Source: Firmicutes bacterium CAG:882 (GTDB lineage: Bacteria > Bacillota > Clostridia > Lachnospirales > Lachnospiraceae). From it: a stretch of 64,000 bases of DNA. Position numbers and translations under genes: made by a program. The DNA is taken from assembly GCA_000435595.1 (NCBI GenBank), contig FR895403.1, forward strand, positions 8,373 to 72,372. Direction: 5' to 3'. Positions 60,590 to 64,000 of this stretch are shown here, piece after piece (positions within the stretch are counted from its first letter, which is position 1; each line of letters begins with the position of its first letter). Below the pieces are notes generated by a model. That model made no database searches. It was not told where the DNA came from and worked only from the letters and a program-made list of their open reading frames with translations.

Positions 60590-62659
60590 TTGGTCTTCCT
60601 TACCGAGAGCACCAGGAACGATAGTAAATGTGTTAGAAATACCATCCTGAGCATCCTTGAATGGAAGCTTAGCAACTGATGAAAGGGAAGCTACAGCACC
60701 GTTCTTATCACGTCCGTGCATTGGGTTAGCACCAGGAGCGAATGGAACACCGGCCTTACGTCCATCAGGTGTAGAACCTGTAGCGTTACCATAAGTAACG
60801 TTAGATGTGATTGTAAGGATAGATGTTGTAGGAACACCGTTTCTGTATGTGTAGTGAGAACGAACCATAGCCATGAACTTCTCAACTATCTCAACTGCAA
60901 TCTTATCAACTCTGTCATCGTTGTTACCATACTTAGGGAACTCGCCCTCAACCTCGAAATCAGTAGCTACGTTCTTAGCAACACCGATTGTCTTGATAAC
61001 AGACTTAGCTGTCTGAGGATCCTTAACCTTCTTGGTAATCTCAACGTCAGTTCTGATAACCTTAACCTTAGCGTACTTGATTGCTGATAAGGAGTCAGCT
61101 ACAACTGAAAGACCGGCGATACCTGTTGCGAAGTATCTCTTAACCTCTCTGTCATGAAGAGCCATCTGAAGTCTCTCATAGCAGTACTTATCATGCATAT
61201 AGTGAATTACGTTAAGTGTGTTAACATAAACATCTGCTAACCACTCCATCATATCTGTGTACTTAGCCATTACATCATCGTAATCAAGGTACTCGCCCTC
61301 AACAGGTCTGTACTTAGGACCAACCTGAACACCTGTCTTCTCATCAACACCGCCGTTGATAGCGTAGAGGAGACACTTAGCAAGGTTAGCTCTTGCACCG
61401 AAGAACTGCATCTCCTTACCAACTCTCATTGAGGATACGCAGCAAGCGATAGCATAGTCATCACCATGAGTTACTCTCATGAGGTCATCGTTCTCGTACT
61501 GAACTGAAGATGACATGATAGACGTCTTAGCACAGAACTTCTTCCAACCCTCTGGAAGTCTTGTTGACCAGAGAACTGTCATGTTAGGCTCCGGAGCTGT
61601 ACCAAGGTTGCTTAATGTGTGGAGGTAACGGAAGCACATCTTTGTTACAAGTGTACGTCCATCAACGCCCATACCACCAAGGGACTCAGTTACCCATGTA
61701 GGATCTCCTGCGAAGAGTGCGTTGTACTCAGGTGTACGAGCAAACTTAACAAGTCTTAACTTCATGATGAAGTGATCAACGAACTCCTGAATCTGCTCCT
61801 CTGTAAATGTACCGTTAGCTAAGTCTCTCTGAGCGTAGCAGTCAAGGAATGTAGATGTACGTCCAAGAGACATGGCAGCACCGTTCTGCTCCTTAACAGC
61901 AGCAAGATAACCGAAGTAAGTAGCCTGAATAGCTTCCTGTACGTTAGTAGCAGGGTTAGAAATATCACAGCCGTAAATCTCACCTAACTTCTTTAACTCC
62001 TTGAGGGCTCTGATCTGCTCTGAAAGCTCCTCTCTGTCACGGATAACATCAGGAGTCATAACCTTAGAAGTTGTAGCCTTCTGGTACTCCTTATCCTTGA
62101 TAAGGAAATCTACACCGTAAAGAGCAACTCTTCTGTAGTCGCCGATGATACGTCCACGGCCATAAGCATCAGGAAGACCTGTGATGATATGGTTAGAACG
62201 GCATACTCTCATCTCAGGAGTATAAGCATCGAATACACCTGCATTGTGTGTCTTTCTGTGGATTGTGAAGAACTCCTCAATCTGAGGGTCAATCTGGTAG
62301 CCGTTAGTAACAAGGGCAGCCTTAGCCATGTTGATACCGCCGTATGGCTGAAGTGATCTCTTGAAAGGCTTATCTGTCTGGAAACCGACAATCTTCTCTA
62401 AGTCCTTGTTAAGGTAGCCTGCTGCATGGGATGTGATTGTTGAAGGAACCTTAGTATCCATATCAAGGACGCCGCCCTTCTCACGCTCCTGCTTTGAAAG
62501 CTCCATAACCTGTGCCCAAAGAGTCTTAGTTGCCTCTGTAGGACCGCAAAGGAAAGCATCATCGCCTTCATAAGGTGTGTAGTTCTTCTGAATGAAGTCT
62601 CTTACATCAACCTGCTCTTCCCACTTACCGCCTACGAAACCTGTCCATTCTGATCTCAT
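60551..62659 (-). CDS. pflB: Pyruvate formate-lyase body lacking its glycyl-radical domain
   Basis: The product is 702 aa. PFL converts pyruvate and CoA to acetyl-CoA and formate. The start WTGFVGGKWEEQVDVRDFIQ is canonical and the active-site pair is C406-C407 in DDYAIACCVSSMRVG. The sequence matches full-length PFL up to TFTIVPGALGKEDQV and then stops after a short acidic tail (FAGDLDIDLNK). About 75 residues including the RVSGY radical loop are missing and are encoded at 59894. ATG follows AGGAGG. It is first in the operon, under a palindrome-controlled promoter. Confidence 0.95.
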   Translation of the reverse strand: MRSEWTGFVGGKWEEQVDVRDFIQKNYTPYEGDDAFLCGPTEATKTLWAQVMELSKQEREKGGVLDMDTKVPSTITSHAAGYLNKDLEKIVGFQTDKPFKRSLQPYGGINMAKAALVTNGYQIDPQIEEFFTIHRKTHNAGVFDAYTPEMRVCRSNHIITGLPDAYGRGRIIGDYRRVALYGVDFLIKDKEYQKATTSKVMTPDVIRDREELSEQIRALKELKKLGEIYGCDISNPATNVQEAIQATYFGYLAAVKEQNGAAMSLGRTSTFLDCYAQRDLANGTFTEEQIQEFVDHFIMKLRLVKFARTPEYNALFAGDPTWVTESLGGMGVDGRTLVTKMCFRYLHTLSNLGTAPEPNMTVLWSTRLPEGWKKFCAKTSIMSSSVQYENDDLMRVTHGDDYAIACCVSSMRVGKEMQFFGARANLAKCLLYAINGGVDEKTGVQVGPKYRPVEGEYLDYDDVMAKYTDMMEWLADVYVNTLNVIHYMHDKYCYERLQMALHDREVKRYFATGIAGLSVVADSLSAIKYAKVKVIRTDVEITKKVKDPQTAKSVIKTIGVAKNVATDFEVEGEFPKYGNNDDRVDKIAVEIVEKFMAMVRSHYTYRNGVPTTSILTITSNVTYGNATGSTPDGRKAGVPFAPGANPMHGRDKNGAVASLSSVAKLPFKDAQDGISNTFTIVPGALGKEDQVFAGDLDIDLNK

Positions 62660-62703
62660 AATGAAAAAAACCTCCTATTATAGTAAAGTGTTTTATATGT
62701 GTT

Positions 62704-62753
62704 ATCCGCCGCTCATAGGTTAAGACGGATGTACCGTTCCCAACCAAGCGGAT
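62704..62753 (-). other. Folded leader RNA of pflB
   Basis: The leader can form one nested hairpin on the minus strand: ATCCGC/GCGGAT outside (62748-62753 and 62704-62709), then GGTT/AACC and ACGG/CCGT inside. It lies between the promoter and the ribosome site. It may stabilise this highly expressed mRNA or act as a regulatory element. It matches no riboswitch class I recognise. Confidence 0.45.
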
Positions 62754-62774
62754 TATACACTTTTTTATGCTTGT

Positions 62775-62804
62775 ATTATACAATGCACATTGTATACACG
62801 TCAA
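62775..62804 (-). promoter_or_regulatory. pflB promoter with a palindromic operator in the spacer
   Basis: Minus strand: TTGACG (62799-62804), 18 bp, TATAAT (62775-62780). The spacer and -10 are occupied by a palindrome with arms TATACAATG/CATTGTATA and a 2-bp centre (62777-62796). A bound regulator would block polymerase directly. It is not the Rex consensus (TTGTGA...TCACAA). The leader is about 110 nt. Confidence 0.65.
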
Positions 62805-62934
62805 GGGTTTAAGAATAAAATTCACGGATTGTACACAAAAATGTACATAAATAAATTTTGTGGGAAGCCTTATAAAATAAGACAATTTAACGCTTTAGCA
62901 CTGGAAAATATGTTAGCTTAATGTGTGAATACGA

Positions 62935-62963
62935 TAGACTTTAAGAGGGGGATAGTGTATAAT
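62935..62963 (+). promoter_or_regulatory. Promoter of the HTH/TPR regulator gene
   Basis: TAGACT (62935-62940), 17 bp and TATAAT (62958-62963) form a sigmaA-type promoter with a ~40-nt leader and a ribosome site AGAGGGTG. Confidence 0.55.
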
Positions 62964-63007
62964 TATAGTTAAAACAAAACCTGAAATAAAAGAGGGTGTA
63001 GTCAAGT

Positions 63008-64000
63008 ATGGAGATGGGTATAGAGTATATTGTGAGGCTGATAGAGAGCAAGCGTGCAGCCTTGGATGTAAGTAAAAATAAACTGCTGAGAGGTATATGC
63101 AGTACGGATACGTTTACCAAAATAGCAAACGGTCAGGGAAGAAAACTTGATAAGCTTGAGATAGAAGCTCTTATGCAGCGGATAGGTTATAATGCGAAGA
63201 ACTGTAATTATCTGCTTGATATGGATGAATATGAGGCGTTCGTGCGAAGAGAACGTGTTCGTGAGGGAATAAAAGCATGCATAAAGGGCACGGGCAATTT
63301 GGATGATGTTCAAAAACGGATTGAGATAAACAAAAAAGAAAGCCGCAGCAATGTTGAACGGCAGGTGGCGGAGTATTTTGATATTCAATTCATGTGTGTA
63401 TCGGGGCAGGACAATAAAGTGCTTTGTGAAAAATGCATCAATGCAATACGGATCACAATCAAGGATTTTTGTATTGAGAATATAAAAAGTTATCTGTATG
63501 GTGAGATTGAATTTCTGCTCATAACACGTCTGCTCTGCATTAAGGCAGATATGGGTGAGAAGGAAACGGCACTTGCCGGCTATGAAGGTCTGCTGAGCAT
63601 AATTGACAAAAACATATATTCCAACAATGAAGCCATGAAGTTTTTTTCAAAAATAATATATGAAGCTCTGGTCATTTATATGGAAGAAGGGCAGTACGGT
63701 AAAGCATCCAAGCTGTGCCAATACGCGATTGGGAGGCTGCCTGATGAGAATAAGTTCAGATACCTTCCCGAAATATATGAGATGAAGGCGAGAGCGGAAG
63801 CACATCTGCTGGCTGCGGAAAAGTGTTACAGCGACAAAGTTTTAAATGCACTGTATAAAGAAAGCAAGGACTATAAAATATATGAAGATCTAAGCTACAT
63901 AGCTGCTGAATACCCTGCTGAATATTATGCCGATGTTAAATACCCTATGTATTTTGAATACAATGTTGTGTTTATCGGGGACATAATCCGTCAGCGACGT
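63008..64000 (+). CDS. RRNPP-like HTH/TPR regulator (3' truncated by the window edge)
   Basis: The frame stays open for 331 codons from ATG 63008 to the window end. The N-terminal ~60 residues resemble a diverged Xre HTH of the Rgg/ComR type: LLRGICSTDTFTKIANGQGR then LDKLEIEALMQRIGYN. The rest is helical with a TPR-like spacing (EKETALAGYEGLLSIID, GQYGKASKLCQYAIGRL). RRNPP proteins bind short signalling peptides in Firmicutes, but no peptide gene is visible in this window. It might equally be a peptide-independent regulator. Its start is supported by promoter and ribosome site. Confidence 0.65.
   Translation, partial: MEMGIEYIVRLIESKRAALDVSKNKLLRGICSTDTFTKIANGQGRKLDKLEIEALMQRIGYNAKNCNYLLDMDEYEAFVRRERVREGIKACIKGTGNLDDVQKRIEINKKESRSNVERQVAEYFDIQFMCVSGQDNKVLCEKCINAIRITIKDFCIENIKSYLYGEIEFLLITRLLCIKADMGEKETALAGYEGLLSIIDKNIYSNNEAMKFFSKIIYEALVIYMEEGQYGKASKLCQYAIGRLPDENKFRYLPEIYEMKARAEAHLLAAEKCYSDKVLNALYKESKDYKIYEDLSYIAAEYPAEYYADVKYPMYFEYNVVFIGDIIRQRR

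Noticed and set aside
62777..62796. Rex redox operator at the pflB promoter
   Set aside because: The palindrome TATACAATG/CATTGTATA lacks the TTGTGA...TCACAA pattern of Rex.

Overview
The window looks like part of a motile, anaerobic, fermentative Firmicute of the family Lachnospiraceae (Roseburia/Butyrivibrio/Agathobacter type). The evidence is AGGAGG ribosome sites, many AGA/GGA codons, sigma28 flagellar promoters, a Lachnospiraceae-type Tad pilus locus (DUF5702, DUF6382-FHA), a pyruvate formate-lyase (PFL) fermentation cluster, and a Gram-positive style beta-mannan utilisation locus with ATPase-less ABC importers. No rRNA, tRNA, CRISPR array, phage or IS transposase was recognised. Genus is inferred, not shown.

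Layout. 0-4.3 kb: threonine aldolase and a divergent MraY-like transferase (minus), then glgB. 4.3-9.6 kb: a flagellar accessory block made of a 972-aa protein with a possible FliK-like tail, a flagellin and a FliS chaperone, with sigma28-type promoters inside the 3' ends of the preceding genes. 9.7-19.5 kb: a complete Tad/Flp pilus operon (TadZ, TadA, TadB, an unusual TadC with an ectodomain, Flp pilin, DUF5702, a TadE with Cys/His repeats, TadV peptidase, a second TadE, and a membrane FHA protein). 19.5-27.4 kb: housekeeping and mixed genes (rhomboid, flavodoxin-SCP2 fusion, histidine kinase, HIT, murG, TSCPD, mtnN, a hypothetical membrane protein, a D-2-hydroxyacid dehydrogenase, a ThyX variant).

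27.4-53.6 kb: carbohydrate locus. An SGNH esterase lipoprotein, an AraC regulator, a glycogen-debranching-type enzyme and a GH26 mannanase lead into a long plus-strand array: YesL, a giant binding-module/solute-binding fusion, two permeases, an NHL protein, Yip1, DUF5696, two more permeases, a triple-repeat lipoprotein, a second solute-binding lipoprotein, YesL, LacI, GH130 and a cytosolic GH5. The logic is extracellular mannan cleavage (GH26, esterase), import through two binding-protein systems that must borrow an ATPase, then intracellular trimming (GH5) and phosphorolysis (GH130). Two copies of a ~140-bp element lie here in the same orientation relative to transcription. Base changes between the copies are compensatory in several helices, so this is probably a structured RNA.

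53.7-58.4 kb: gdpP-rplI-dnaB and a MerR regulator. 58.5-62.8 kb: the PFL region, with a ferredoxin, pflA, and a PFL that is naturally split. The 702-aa body has the Cys-Cys active site but stops before the glycyl-radical domain. That domain is a separate 81-aa protein, and a 68-aa half-paralogue lies between them. The 3' end of the body gene and the 3' end of the radical-domain gene are each followed by repeated copies of their own tails. Two different palindromic operators and a folded leader mark the pflB and pflA promoters. 62.9-64 kb: the start of an RRNPP-like HTH/TPR regulator that runs off the edge.

The strongest leads are the split PFL with its tail repeats and the covarying RNA-like element of the mannan locus.
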